A stretch of DNA of 64,000 nt from Paraflavitalea devenefica. Lineage in GTDB: Bacteria > Bacteroidota > Bacteroidia > Chitinophagales > Chitinophagaceae. Where the stretch lies: contig NZ_JAARML010000005.1 in the NCBI RefSeq assembly GCF_011759375.1, positions 620,001 through 684,000 of the forward strand, written 5' to 3'. This document shows positions 35,321-44,134 of this stretch, one piece after another. The notes under the pieces were generated by a model. That model did no database searches. It saw only the letters and a list, made by a program, of their open reading frames with translations, and was not told where the DNA came from. The position numbers were made by a program, and so were the translations under genes. Each line of letters starts with the position of its first letter. Within the stretch, counting starts at the first letter, position 1.

Positions 35321-35371
35321 AAGTGCTTTGCATTTCAAAGTTAATGGAAAGTACTTTGTATTTCAAAGTAT
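35321..35371 (-). promoter_or_regulatory. Two dyad operators overlapping a consensus promoter
   Basis: AAAGTGCTTTGCATTTCAAAGTT (35321-35343) and AAAGTACTTTGTATTTCAAAGTA (35349-35371) match at 20 of 23 positions, start 28 bases apart and each contain CTTTG-N5-CAAAG. On the minus strand TTTG (35365-35368), N20, TAACTTTG (35337-35344) is a full Bacteroidota promoter, so the -33 and -7 boxes each lie inside one dyad. Confidence 0.7.
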
Positions 35372-35395
35372 GTGAATAGAAAAATAATTGCCTCC

Positions 35396-36622
35396 TTAAA
35401 GCGTGTATAATAATTTCCCCATTACCCGTCCCAGGCTTTCACCGACTGCACGGTAACCTGCTGTAGTACTTTTCGGAGCATTCCAGGGGGTTTCTATACA
35501 AAATCCAATAGTATTTGGATTGGCATTTTCAAGCACCCAGGCTTCACTGACCAGCTCTTCCGGTGTAGCTACGGAAGGCTTAGGTCCGTTCCTGTGTTGT
35601 TTTATTTTACCAAATTCTTCTTTTAATAATTCAATAAAACGTTCCTGCCGGGGAAAGGCTTCTTTCCCCATATAGGTCTTATCCAACACATACATTGTTT
35701 GCACCTTATTACCTGGTGCAGGATTATGCAAATCGAGGAAAATGTTCATGCGGCCTTCCTCCGCCAGGCGCCGGATATATTGCTGCGATGCGGCTACCTC
35801 CGGCCAGTGAGGGGTTGGGGCCCAATCGCGGTTATGATCATGCGGGAGCGCGTGCTTGCCTCCATCTCCGGTGGCTACGTGGTCAACGTCCATTAATGGG
35901 ATAATGTATATATCAGCATACCGGCGAAGCCATACAGCTTCTTTATCTTCACCAGCCAGCCATTCTGCCAAACCAACTGCTACCCACGATCCACCAACTT
36001 CCCAGGCATGTTGCCTTGCCTGCACCCATATAGCAGGCCGCTGGAGATCTGGCTTGCTGCCTTCACTTATTTTTAGTGCAGGTACGTTTCTGCCTTCCCG
36101 CGATTGGGCAAGCGTGAAAGCCTTCATGAAGGGATGCTTCTGCGTAAGGTGTTGAATAAATGCGGCCGCATCTGTGGGCGTAAAAGGAGGCCCCCACGCA
36201 ATCCACAAGGTGGAGGACCCTGGTTCAATCCTGTAACGCATGTAATTGCCTTCTCTTATGCCCGCGGGAGTATGTTTCCAGATTTTACCATCAGTAGAAT
36301 AAGCTGCCCGATCGGGCCAGGTCCAGTCAGGCGGCAACTTACGAAGGTTTCCCGAAGGTCCCCCCTGGACTAATTCGCCTGAACTCAACACTTCTAAAAA
36401 AACTGGTTTGTTGCTGTTAATACTGTCTATGCGCAGGTTCCACCAGTTAGGCATACCCCGTTTCGGATCTCCGGCGGGAATGATCCGTATAGTCTGCGTT
36501 GCATTATCTATACCCAGCACGCGGGCAGACCCGCTTTCAAAAGAGGTCGTTACGCGCAGTTCCTGGCAGCGGGGATTTTTACATGCCAGGAAAGCAAGAA
36601 TAAGCAGGCTAACTATTTTCAT
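35396..36622 (-). CDS. M14-type zinc carboxypeptidase, copy 1
   Basis: 408 residues. Signal peptide 1-19 or lipoprotein-like (LAFLACKNP). An N-terminal beta domain at about 20-150 (TSFESGSARVLGIDNATQTIRI...WGPPFTPTD) is typical of the M14 'cytosolic carboxypeptidase' (Nna1/CCP-like) subfamily. The catalytic domain has zinc ligands H205 and E208 in RQHAWE, H299 in FLDLHNPAPGN, and the general-base Glu E377 in CIETPW. It removes C-terminal residues from peptides; eukaryotic relatives trim glutamates, but the bacterial substrate is unknown. It overlaps the 3' end of the paralogue upstream by 4 bases (36619-36622), so the two are translationally coupled. Confidence 0.9.
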   Translation of the reverse strand: MKIVSLLILAFLACKNPRCQELRVTTSFESGSARVLGIDNATQTIRIIPAGDPKRGMPNWWNLRIDSINSNKPVFLEVLSSGELVQGGPSGNLRKLPPDWTWPDRAAYSTDGKIWKHTPAGIREGNYMRYRIEPGSSTLWIAWGPPFTPTDAAAFIQHLTQKHPFMKAFTLAQSREGRNVPALKISEGSKPDLQRPAIWVQARQHAWEVGGSWVAVGLAEWLAGEDKEAVWLRRYADIYIIPLMDVDHVATGDGGKHALPHDHNRDWAPTPHWPEVAASQQYIRRLAEEGRMNIFLDLHNPAPGNKVQTMYVLDKTYMGKEAFPRQERFIELLKEEFGKIKQHRNGPKPSVATPEELVSEAWVLENANPNTIGFCIETPWNAPKSTTAGYRAVGESLGRVMGKLLYTL

Positions 36623-37860
36623 GGTTGTTTTTCTGCTTCTTCTCTTAAAAGCTTCTCAACGGCGCTTCCTAATTTTTGCCCCACTATACCATATCCTTCC
36701 GGGGTGCCGGAAGGTGTATTCCAGGGAGTTTCTATACAGAAGGCTATCGTGTTGGAATTGGAATGTTCCAGCACCCAGGGAACGCTTACCCGGTGAAATA
36801 AGGCTGGATTTTCTGCTGGCGGCCGTGCGGGATTTTGTTTCAGTCCTCCGAATTCTTCAATCATTAAGTCAACAAAACGAAGTTTCCGGGGATCCGCTTT
36901 TTCCGGCATATAAGCTTTTTCTATTACGTAGGCTGTTTGTTGTTTGTTGCCTGGCGCCGGATTATGAAGGTCCAGGAATATATTCATCCTTCCCTCGTTA
37001 GCCAGGGCAAGTATGCGCTTTTGCGCTGCAGCCACTTCGGGCCAGTGCGGTTGATCACTCCAGTCCAGGTTATGGTCCTGGGGCTCGCCATGTTTTCCCC
37101 CATCGCCGGTAGCTACATGGTCAACATCCAGCAGCGGGACCACAAATATTTCCGCATGTTGCCGGAGCCATCTTGCCTGCTGGTTATCGCTTACCAGCCA
37201 TTCTGCCAGGCCTGTACCTACCCATGAGCCGCCGCATTCCCAGGCATGATGGCGGGCACTTATCCAAATGGCAGGCCGCTGATCAGCGGGCTTACTGCCT
37301 TCTGCAATCTGCAATGCAGGCACCTGCCTTCCCTCCAGCGACCGCCCAAGGATAAAGGCTTTAGCAAACGAATAGGTTTGGGAGATACGGTTAACAAAAT
37401 TCAGTGCGTCAGTTGGCGTAAAAGGCGGGCCCCATGCCAGCCATAAAGTGCCGGTAGCTGGTTGTACCTGGTAAACCATCCGGTTGTTTATTTTTTGACC
37501 TTCTGCCGTTTGCTTCCATGTTTTTCCATCAAGGGATAGTGCAGCCTGGGCGGGCCATGTCCATCCTGGAGACGTCTTTTTGCCCTGTCCGGTAAGTTCA
37601 TCCGGTATCAGGTCCTCGCGCACCTCTACCTCCAGCACAAGTGGAATGGTCGTATTAATTCCATCAATTCTTACATACCACCAGTTAGGTATACCCCGTT
37701 TCGGATCACCTGCCGGTGTGATCCTTATCGTTTGAGTTTGCTGGTCGAGAGACAGTACACGCGCCGAGCCGCTTTCAAAGTTGGTGGCCACTTTCAGTTC
37801 CTGGCCAATGGCAATGCAGGATGGCAAAATGAGAAAGGACAGGAGGAATTGTTTGATCAT
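36619..37860 (-). CDS. M14-type zinc carboxypeptidase, copy 2
   Basis: 413 residues. Signal peptide about 1-19 (LPSCIAIGQ). It has the same architecture as copy 1, with RHHAWE (H205/E208), FLDLHNPAPGN and FCIETPWN, so both copies should be active. The N-terminal domains match almost residue for residue (ATNFESGSARVLSLDQQTQTIRI), which shows a tandem duplication; the two differ most in the region after the third zinc ligand. It is first in the pair, its ATG at 37860 lying 68 bases after the DinB-like gene. Periplasmic peptide processing, perhaps of cell-wall or tail peptides, is inference. Confidence 0.9.
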   Translation of the reverse strand: MIKQFLLSFLILPSCIAIGQELKVATNFESGSARVLSLDQQTQTIRITPAGDPKRGIPNWWYVRIDGINTTIPLVLEVEVREDLIPDELTGQGKKTSPGWTWPAQAALSLDGKTWKQTAEGQKINNRMVYQVQPATGTLWLAWGPPFTPTDALNFVNRISQTYSFAKAFILGRSLEGRQVPALQIAEGSKPADQRPAIWISARHHAWECGGSWVGTGLAEWLVSDNQQARWLRQHAEIFVVPLLDVDHVATGDGGKHGEPQDHNLDWSDQPHWPEVAAAQKRILALANEGRMNIFLDLHNPAPGNKQQTAYVIEKAYMPEKADPRKLRFVDLMIEEFGGLKQNPARPPAENPALFHRVSVPWVLEHSNSNTIAFCIETPWNTPSGTPEGYGIVGQKLGSAVEKLLREEAEKQP

Positions 37861-37928
37861 TTTAATAGGCTGATTGCCTAAATGTAGGCTATACTTATAA
37901 AAGGATCAGCATGTACATTGGCTAACTA

Positions 37929-38441
37929 TTATCTTCCTTTAACAAGTTCCTGTATAACTGCAATATGATGGTCATCATGCTCTGCGGTGAAATACGCTAT
38001 ATCAATGATGCGCATGGGCTGCTGTAAGCGGGGATGCATGCTTGTTTGGCCGTTGCCCGGCACATTGATGCTATCCAGGAGTTCTATAGTGGCCCTTCTT
38101 TCTGCAAGGAATTTTTCGAGCAGCGCTGTAATAGCGTCTTTATTAAAACCGGCTTCAGACGTTGCTTTGTTTTCAAGGTCTGTAGCAGTCAACACCGGTT
38201 TTTGTTCCAGTATATCGTGCATGCGGGTACGCCATAGAGGCTCCAGCACGGAAAGGTGCCCTGTATGCTCTTTCACAGACCATTTACCATCCGGCTGATG
38301 CGTCAGAATGTGTTCTGGTATACTGGTTAACAGTTGTGCCAGGATATCCGGCGCCTGTTGGAGGCGTTGATAAATGGAGGTATATTCATCCGGGCCAAAG
38401 CTGAAATCAAACTTCCGCCCGAACCATTTTGAGGTACTCAT
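37929..38441 (-). CDS. DinB-superfamily protein
   Basis: 170 residues, no signal peptide. It has the four-helix bundle pattern of DinB/YfiT-like proteins with a likely metal triad: a His in KEHTGH (H59/H62) and the pair H155-x3-H159 in AEHDDHH. The W-S-V-K-E-H segment (KWSVKEHTGHL) is the conserved motif of the DinB_2 subfamily. Members include thiol-dependent S-transferases and proteins induced by damage, but a precise reaction cannot be given. Its ATG overlaps the end of the aminotransferase gene by 4 bases (38438-38441), so they are translated together and may act in the same pathway. Confidence 0.85.
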   Translation of the reverse strand: MSTSKWFGRKFDFSFGPDEYTSIYQRLQQAPDILAQLLTSIPEHILTHQPDGKWSVKEHTGHLSVLEPLWRTRMHDILEQKPVLTATDLENKATSEAGFNKDAITALLEKFLAERRATIELLDSINVPGNGQTSMHPRLQQPMRIIDIAYFTAEHDDHHIAVIQELVKGR

Positions 38442-39667
38442 AATAGTGTTTTATAAGCGTTCTGTTGACTTATTGCACGCAATTCGAGGCAAACCTTTTC
38501 TATTTCTTCTTCCGTATTGTAATAATGAACGGATGCCCGTACGATACCATCCAACCCTTTCCGATTCATGTAATAGAGCGTGGATTTGGCAAAGCCGATA
38601 TTGACGTTCATATTCCTGGCCGCCAGTTTTGCCCTGACTTCCGCTGCCGGTACACCGGCTATTGAAAAGGTGACGATGCCACAAAGTTCATCGCCCTGGT
38701 CATGCACTGTAATACCCTCCAATTCCCGGAGGTGTTGCCGGAACAAAAATGCTAATTGCTGTATCCGTTGCCATATCCGTTCTACGTCTATGTTCAACGC
38801 ATACTCCACGGCTTTCTGAAGGCCCATCATCACTGCAAAGTTCTTTTCATACCATTCAAAACGCCGTGCATCCTCCCGCACCACGAATCCCTGCTGATCC
38901 ATACTGGTAACGGTGCGGCCATCAAAGAACAACAGTTTTAGCTTATCCAGCATTTGCCGGCGTACATACAAAAAGCCGGAACCACGCGGCCCGCGCAGGT
39001 ACTTGCGTCCTGTTACAGCCAGCATATCGCAGCCTATGGCCTGTACATCTACCGGCATTTGGCCCACCGACTGGCAGGCGTCTAATAAATATACAATATT
39101 GTGTTTCCGGGCCACCTCACCTATCTCGGCGGCTGGCAGTACATTCCCGGCTGTGGAAGGAATGTGCGTAACGGCGATTAACTTTGTCCGGGCAGTAATG
39201 GCTGCCTCCAATGCGCTTACCGGGAAATTACCTTCGGCATCATTGGGGATCATTTTAATGACAATGCCGTAAAGCTTTTGTGCATTCAGTAAGCCCAGCA
39301 CATTGGAAGCATATTCCATTTCAGAAGTGATCACTTCGTCGCCCTGTTTAAAGTCCAACCCATTAAAAGCAATGTCCCACGCAGCACTGGCATTCTCCAC
39401 CAGGGCTATCTCATCGGGATGTGCCTGAATAAGTTGCGCAATCAGGGTATGCGTATGATCCAGTTGCGTGCGGTATTTGGCTTCTGTTTCATAACCGCCG
39501 TACAAGGCTTCTTCCCGGAGGAAATCAACCATGGCATTCACAACGATATCCGGCGGCAAAGCGGCGCCCGCGTTGTTCAGGTGAATGCGTTCTGCCGTGC
39601 CTTTGGTATCCGCCCTGAATGCTTGTATCTCTGCTTCAGTAAAGGGCTTTACTTCCATAATGAGCAT
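38438..39667 (-). CDS. Class V aminotransferase (PLP-dependent, cysteine desulfurase/isopenicillin epimerase-like)
   Basis: About 409 residues from the ATG at 39667; 39658 (MEVKPFTEAEI) is an equal alternative. The N-terminal motif RIHLNNAGAALPP and the central HIPSTAGNVLPAAEIGEVARKHNIVYLLDACQS are class V signatures, with Asp (YLLDACQ) contacting the pyridine nitrogen. The PLP lysine lies in TGRKYLRGPRGSGFLYV. The Cys loop of desulfurases is not obvious, so selenocysteine-lyase-like, epimerase-like or kynureninase-like activity is more likely than Fe-S assembly. It lies in an operon with the DinB-like gene (4-base overlap). A TTACTTTG box lies just before the start and shares ACTTTGTATTTCA with the dyads at 35321-35371. 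Confidence 0.88.
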   Translation of the reverse strand: MLIMEVKPFTEAEIQAFRADTKGTAERIHLNNAGAALPPDIVVNAMVDFLREEALYGGYETEAKYRTQLDHTHTLIAQLIQAHPDEIALVENASAAWDIAFNGLDFKQGDEVITSEMEYASNVLGLLNAQKLYGIVIKMIPNDAEGNFPVSALEAAITARTKLIAVTHIPSTAGNVLPAAEIGEVARKHNIVYLLDACQSVGQMPVDVQAIGCDMLAVTGRKYLRGPRGSGFLYVRRQMLDKLKLLFFDGRTVTSMDQQGFVVREDARRFEWYEKNFAVMMGLQKAVEYALNIDVERIWQRIQQLAFLFRQHLRELEGITVHDQGDELCGIVTFSIAGVPAAEVRAKLAARNMNVNIGFAKSTLYYMNRKGLDGIVRASVHYYNTEEEIEKVCLELRAISQQNAYKTLL

Positions 39668-39765
39668 GTTGGTGAAATACAAAGTAACAGGTTTTACCAG
39701 TTTCGGAACAGATGCAGATTTGACAATTTTGGCTATATCAGATCCAGTGTATCGGTTGATAAGGA

Positions 39766-42432
39766 CTAAAAAGCGTAATGGACCTTTATCATGAAGTAGC
39801 GTTCCAGCAGGTTATACCTTTGGGTAGAAACCTGCGTAGGTGTAATGGTGTTGAAGGTAAGGGCATGGACGTTGGAAAGATTGCTTCCGATGCCATTCAA
39901 TACGAGCTTGTCTTTGATGAGGGCGTATTGCACGTTGAAATCGAGGAAAAGGTATGATTGATGTGTGTTTCCGTTGGGCATGACGTAATATTCTGCTTTG
40001 CATTCGACATTTAACCGTTGCCCTGGCATGTAATACAGGCTGACCCTGTTTTCCTGGTACAGGTTGTTGTTGGTCTTTTTAAACTGGTTGCTGTTCATTG
40101 TCTGACGGCGGAGTTTTAGATTCGACTGTACCAGTATGTTGACGCCTGTCCATACGGATTTAAAACCCAGTTTTATATCGCTGGTATTAAAACGGATATA
40201 GTTGTCGATTGCATTACTCCTGTTCAGGTAATTGCCCCATGTACTGTTTACATCCAGTATCAGGTTGCCGCTGAAGGGCCGGATGTATTTTTCCAGCCTG
40301 GCATAGGCAATAAAATACCTATTGGTAAATGCATAAGGTATTGTTTCTGTTTTTTGATACCTGGCCGTAGAGAGAATGTCTTCTATATATCTTTCCCCCT
40401 TTATCGTGTATACTACACCACAATAGGCGAGTAATTGTCTTTTGAAGAAATCCGAAAGCGCATAGTTGAGGCTAAAGATATGCCCGGTAGCAGGTGAAAA
40501 CTGGCTGGCGCCTTTGCGGAGGTTGCGGTAGCCGGCCATCCACCAGGCAGGCACAAGATCGAAAGCGGCCGGCAGTTCTCTTTGCCAGGTATAGATGGCA
40601 TTGAGGGCGCCTCCCTTTTTAAATTGATACGAGGTGGTAAAACGGTGTTTGAATAAGGTATAGTTGCTGGCTGTAACGGCCCATTCGTATTTCCCTTTTG
40701 TAAGGGTACTGCTGCCATCAAATTTAATGTTGCCGGTTTTATATCGCAGAGAGAGTGTTGTGAAGATAGACTGGTCACGCATAAGATAGTCTGTCATATA
40801 AGGCTTGCCGGCGGGGAGCGCGTTGCCCGTACTATCGATGCCATAGATACCGGTATTAAAATCCCTGTTGAAGTGGTTATAGCCGAGGTTGAGGGTATAG
40901 TTCCAGTTGTTAGCCGCGCCTGCAAGATGCGTGTTCACGGAAAGCTGTTGCAAAGGAAAATTGCTTTCCTGGCGCAGGGAATGAATGGTATCGGGGTGAA
41001 ACCCTATTTCAGCCGCATAGGTCAATGGTGTGATGTAGAGATGCTGCGGTACCTTGTTCCGGTTGTACAGGATCTCCGCGTCCAGCGCCGTATTGGAAGA
41101 GAACCGGTTGGTATAGTGAAAGCGGTTTTCTACATGTATTTTGTCGGTAGCCAGCGTGGTGAAAAGATTACCGCTGCTTAGCAACATGTCTGCACGGTGG
41201 TCAATGGAACCGCGCTCGTATTTGAAATCATACTCAAACAACTGCTTGTTGCGCCGCATATAAGACATTTCCAGCCTGGCGGCACTGAATGATTGTTGCT
41301 TGTTCAGGGCGGTGGATTCTGTGAAATGTACTGCCGGCGTATTGGTCAGATAAGTAATGTCGCGCCACTGTTGCTGTATGGTCTTTTCTCCTATCAGGTA
41401 CATCCCCCCTTTGATGGAGAGGTCTTTGACCGGGCGGACCAGGAAGCCGGCGTTGATGATCTTTGCGTTGTTGATATTGCTGCGTTTGGCATCTATCCCC
41501 TGGTAGTTCAGTTCGGCGCTGGCTGCAATGGGGGTTATTTTTTCTGCCGTTGTTTCAAAACTGCGGCTCATGCTTACGGGGTCGGGTTTGTCGCTGGCTG
41601 TAAAGGAGAAAGGGCTTACGCCAATATTGTTCATGTTGCCCAGTACGGTGATTTTCGCCGCCGGCGTAATCGATAAGAGGTTGATCCGGTTGTCGTATTT
41701 CCCTCCCGGCACGCCCCCTCCGAGATCCGTATTCCCGCTCAGCAATACCTTTTTTTTGAGCTTCAGGTTCAGCACCTGTTTGTTGGTATTCACGAGTCCT
41801 TTCAGCAAAGGATTGTCATTGTAATTGTCAATAGCCTGTACCTGTTCTACAGCATCCGGCGAAAGATTGCGTGTCAGCATTTTGAAGTCGCTCCCATACA
41901 GGTCGTCTCCTTCAATCAGTACTTTTTCAATCAGGCGGCCATTGAATTTAATATTGCCATCATTGTCTACATCAAACCCCGGTATTTTTTTCAGCAGGTC
42001 TTCCACACTCTGTTCATTTTTATTGCTGAACCGGCTGATAGAAAAGGTGGTGGTGTCTCCATTTACCCGTATGCCGAAATTATTGGTGACCACTACGCTG
42101 GGCAGTAGGCTGCCGGCTGCAGAGAGCCTGATCTCCACTTCGTCTTTGTACAGGTTGATAGGAGCTACATGCTTTTTAAAACCAAGCATGGTAATTTCCA
42201 GCACCGGGTGGGTAAAAGCGGCCGTGAATGTAAAGGAAAAGCGGCCGGCGCTGTCTGATAAAGCGTAGAGCACCTTGTCTTCATTGTTCAGGGTATATTT
42301 CAGCAACACGCTGGCGTTGGACAGGGCTATGCCGGCAGTGTCCCTGACTGTCCCGGAAAAGCGTTGAGGCTGTGCCAGTGCTTCACAGGACAGGTAGCAA
42401 AAGAGGGCGATGATGAACAGGCGCTTCAGCAT
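39766..42432 (-). CDS. Outer-membrane beta-barrel protein (TonB receptor-like) paired with GLPGLI protein
   Basis: 888 residues. Signal peptide about 1-20 (CEALAQ). A carboxypeptidase-like regulatory domain spans about 23-110 (FSGTVRDTAGIALSNASV). A plug-like region follows at about 118-235, with VEDLLKKIPGFDVDNDGNIKF, then the beta barrel to a C-terminal Phe (MIKVHYAF). This is the 'outer membrane beta-barrel family protein' usually encoded next to GLPGLI genes. The cargo is unknown; unlike SusC it has no SusD. It is third in a minus-strand set after the GLPGLI gene and the small 122-residue secreted protein, though 169 bases with direct repeats lie between the latter and this gene. Confidence 0.9.
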   Translation of the reverse strand: MLKRLFIIALFCYLSCEALAQPQRFSGTVRDTAGIALSNASVLLKYTLNNEDKVLYALSDSAGRFSFTFTAAFTHPVLEITMLGFKKHVAPINLYKDEVEIRLSAAGSLLPSVVVTNNFGIRVNGDTTTFSISRFSNKNEQSVEDLLKKIPGFDVDNDGNIKFNGRLIEKVLIEGDDLYGSDFKMLTRNLSPDAVEQVQAIDNYNDNPLLKGLVNTNKQVLNLKLKKKVLLSGNTDLGGGVPGGKYDNRINLLSITPAAKITVLGNMNNIGVSPFSFTASDKPDPVSMSRSFETTAEKITPIAASAELNYQGIDAKRSNINNAKIINAGFLVRPVKDLSIKGGMYLIGEKTIQQQWRDITYLTNTPAVHFTESTALNKQQSFSAARLEMSYMRRNKQLFEYDFKYERGSIDHRADMLLSSGNLFTTLATDKIHVENRFHYTNRFSSNTALDAEILYNRNKVPQHLYITPLTYAAEIGFHPDTIHSLRQESNFPLQQLSVNTHLAGAANNWNYTLNLGYNHFNRDFNTGIYGIDSTGNALPAGKPYMTDYLMRDQSIFTTLSLRYKTGNIKFDGSSTLTKGKYEWAVTASNYTLFKHRFTTSYQFKKGGALNAIYTWQRELPAAFDLVPAWWMAGYRNLRKGASQFSPATGHIFSLNYALSDFFKRQLLAYCGVVYTIKGERYIEDILSTARYQKTETIPYAFTNRYFIAYARLEKYIRPFSGNLILDVNSTWGNYLNRSNAIDNYIRFNTSDIKLGFKSVWTGVNILVQSNLKLRRQTMNSNQFKKTNNNLYQENRVSLYYMPGQRLNVECKAEYYVMPNGNTHQSYLFLDFNVQYALIKDKLVLNGIGSNLSNVHALTFNTITPTQVSTQRYNLLERYFMIKVHYAF

Positions 42433-42439
42433 ATTGCCG

Positions 42440-42540
42440 GTTAGTTAAGGTTAACGGGATCGGATACCGGAATGCTTTCTAAAATACAAACAAATCGTGT
42501 ATTTGTGGGAGGCAGATAGGTTAATTAAGGTTAATGTGGC
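42440..42540. repeat. Pair of GGTTARTTAAGGTTAAYG direct repeats
   Basis: GGTTAGTTAAGGTTAACG near 42440 and GGTTAATTAAGGTTAATG near 42520 flank about 60 bases upstream of the outer-membrane barrel gene. Between them is ACAAAT-N5-ATTTGT. It is possibly an operator pair. Confidence 0.4.
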
Positions 42541-42601
42541 TTGTTGCAGGTGTGGTTTAAACAAAAGGAAAGCCGTCCTTGTTTGTTGTTGTTGCTAACT
42601 A

Positions 42602-42970
42602 TTAGGGTTGCGGCTCTTGAGGGCAGTCGTATTCGATGATCCAGATTTCTACTACGGTACCAACGTACTCGCCGTTTTCATCATAGATATCCCATTCAAA
42701 TATCCAGATGTCTATACAAGTATCCGGCTTTACCTTGCGCAACACCTTCACTGATGTTGCCTGGTTATTGGCCAATGATGCGGGTTTGCCTTCATGGAAG
42801 TTGATAACAACATTAGGCGCCTTGGCATCGAGGGAGAGTTCAGCAAGGATACGGTCTTTGAGGGTTTCTTTTGATTCCTGTGTTAAAATGACCGGTTGAA
42901 CACTTGTTTTGGCCAATGTGGACACCCCGATGGCCAATACGGCTACCAGGAGCATAATAGATTTTCTCAT
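42602..42970 (-). CDS. Small secreted protein of unknown function
   Basis: 122 residues. Signal peptide 1-20 (VLAIGVSTLA). The mature part has a helical start (ESKETLKDRILAELS), a basic linker, and a C-terminal acidic, Trp-rich pair of strands in which DIWIFEWDIYD and EIWIIEYDCP echo each other around a GEYVGT turn. C85 and C116 flank that hairpin and could form a disulfide. I do not recognise the family. It lies between the GLPGLI gene and the outer-membrane barrel gene on the same strand, so it is probably part of that envelope set. The spacing is 85 bases to the former and 169 to the latter. Confidence 0.65.
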   Translation of the reverse strand: MRKSIMLLVAVLAIGVSTLAKTSVQPVILTQESKETLKDRILAELSLDAKAPNVVINFHEGKPASLANNQATSVKVLRKVKPDTCIDIWIFEWDIYDENGEYVGTVVEIWIIEYDCPQEPQP

Positions 42971-43054
42971 AAAACGAAGGTTTTAGATTGTTAGGAAAAA
43001 TGCAGGACGACTTTCCTATTTGTTGAATCAGGGGGTAGTAAGAAGGTATGCTGA

Positions 43055-43891
43055 TCAGAGAGCCAGGTCTAGTTCAAGGGCTACAATCTTCCGGGTGGAT
43101 ACATTAAGCCTGACCCCGGGCATGGTGTTGGCAGCCGCCATTTTTTGCCGGTCTTCCTGCTTTTGTGCAGTGAATTTCCTGAATTGTTCCCTCGACACTT
43201 TTTTGCCGGTGAAGTGGTTGGCCAGCAACAGTTTTTCAGGAGAAGGCAGGCTGATTTTGACGGCCGTAAAAGCTACCTGGTGCTTGTCGTCTTCTGCCTG
43301 CAATATAAGGCCCGGCAGCCCGCCCAGTTTCCAGGGTCCTGCACTAACAGGTATGTCTGTGGTAAACCAGGCTGTATAATTCCTTCCCCTGAAAATGCCG
43401 GTAGCTTTACGGCATTCAAAGGAGGCAATGTTTTTGGTTTCGGCCGTAATGTTCCATTTGATGGGCGCCAGGGTATCTGAGATCAGGAATTCCTCTCCGA
43501 AAGCCGTTTGATGAATGGTAAGCAGGTCGCTGTTGTAGTTTTTTAAGAACTGCGTGCCTGTTGCCGGAAGGGCCACACCGGCCAGCCGTTCTTCTACCTG
43601 TTTGGCCACTGCATTCTTGTCTACCTGGTTGGAGTCAATTCCCTGGTAAAATACCTTTTCGGATGCTTTGTAATCGCTTATCCCGGATTGATAGATGGCG
43701 GTTGACCGGCCAATGTACAGGAACATGGTTTTGGTAAAATACGTAAGGCCGGTTGTATTGGAATCACCACTGTAGGCAAGTTGTTCCTGGTAAACGATTT
43801 TGCCCATGGCGGTATCGGCAGGCTGTGATAAAGCAGGAAAGGAGAATAACATAGCCATTAAGGCATAAGTAACACCTGAGCTTACTTTCAT
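43055..43891 (-). CDS. GLPGLI family protein
   Basis: 278 residues from the ATG at 43891 (MKVSSGVTYALMAMLFSFPALSQ, a signal peptide); the longer frame to 43966 has no plausible N-terminus. The family name motif is literally present as LGGLPGLILQAED, preceded by the conserved segment YTAWFTTDIPVSAGPWK. GLPGLI proteins (TIGR01200) are exported beta-rich proteins of Bacteroidota with no known activity, nearly always encoded next to an outer-membrane barrel, as here. It is the first gene of the minus-strand set; the 243-base region upstream is shared with the divergent radical SAM gene. Confidence 0.92.
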   Translation of the reverse strand: MKVSSGVTYALMAMLFSFPALSQPADTAMGKIVYQEQLAYSGDSNTTGLTYFTKTMFLYIGRSTAIYQSGISDYKASEKVFYQGIDSNQVDKNAVAKQVEERLAGVALPATGTQFLKNYNSDLLTIHQTAFGEEFLISDTLAPIKWNITAETKNIASFECRKATGIFRGRNYTAWFTTDIPVSAGPWKLGGLPGLILQAEDDKHQVAFTAVKISLPSPEKLLLANHFTGKKVSREQFRKFTAQKQEDRQKMAAANTMPGVRLNVSTRKIVALELDLAL

Positions 43892-44109
43892 GTGACTAAG
43901 GTTTAATCGGAATGAAAACTGTGTAATGGTTATCCCGTACAATGAATTTAAACCAGAAAATGACACTAACGCTAACGAATGCTGTATTTTGTTTTATTTT
44001 ATATGTAAGTCTTTTTGTCAATAAAGCAGGGGCTGGGGTAATTGTTGAACTGGTATCCAAGGGAAACATATTAAAAACCAACAGCTTACGTCTTGCCATC
44101 TTTTTCAAC

Positions 44110-44117
44110 TAATTTTG
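44110..44117 (+). promoter_or_regulatory. -7 element of the radical SAM gene
   Basis: TAATTTTG is a perfect TAnnTTTG, 18 bases before the TTG start at 44135. A good -33 partner at the normal spacing is lacking. Confidence 0.35.
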
Positions 44118-44134
44118 CCCCAAAATTACCTGAT

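Noticed and set aside
38438-39667. NifS/IscS cysteine desulfurase
   Set aside because: The active-site Cys loop is not seen and no Fe-S assembly genes are adjacent; only class V aminotransferase is supported.
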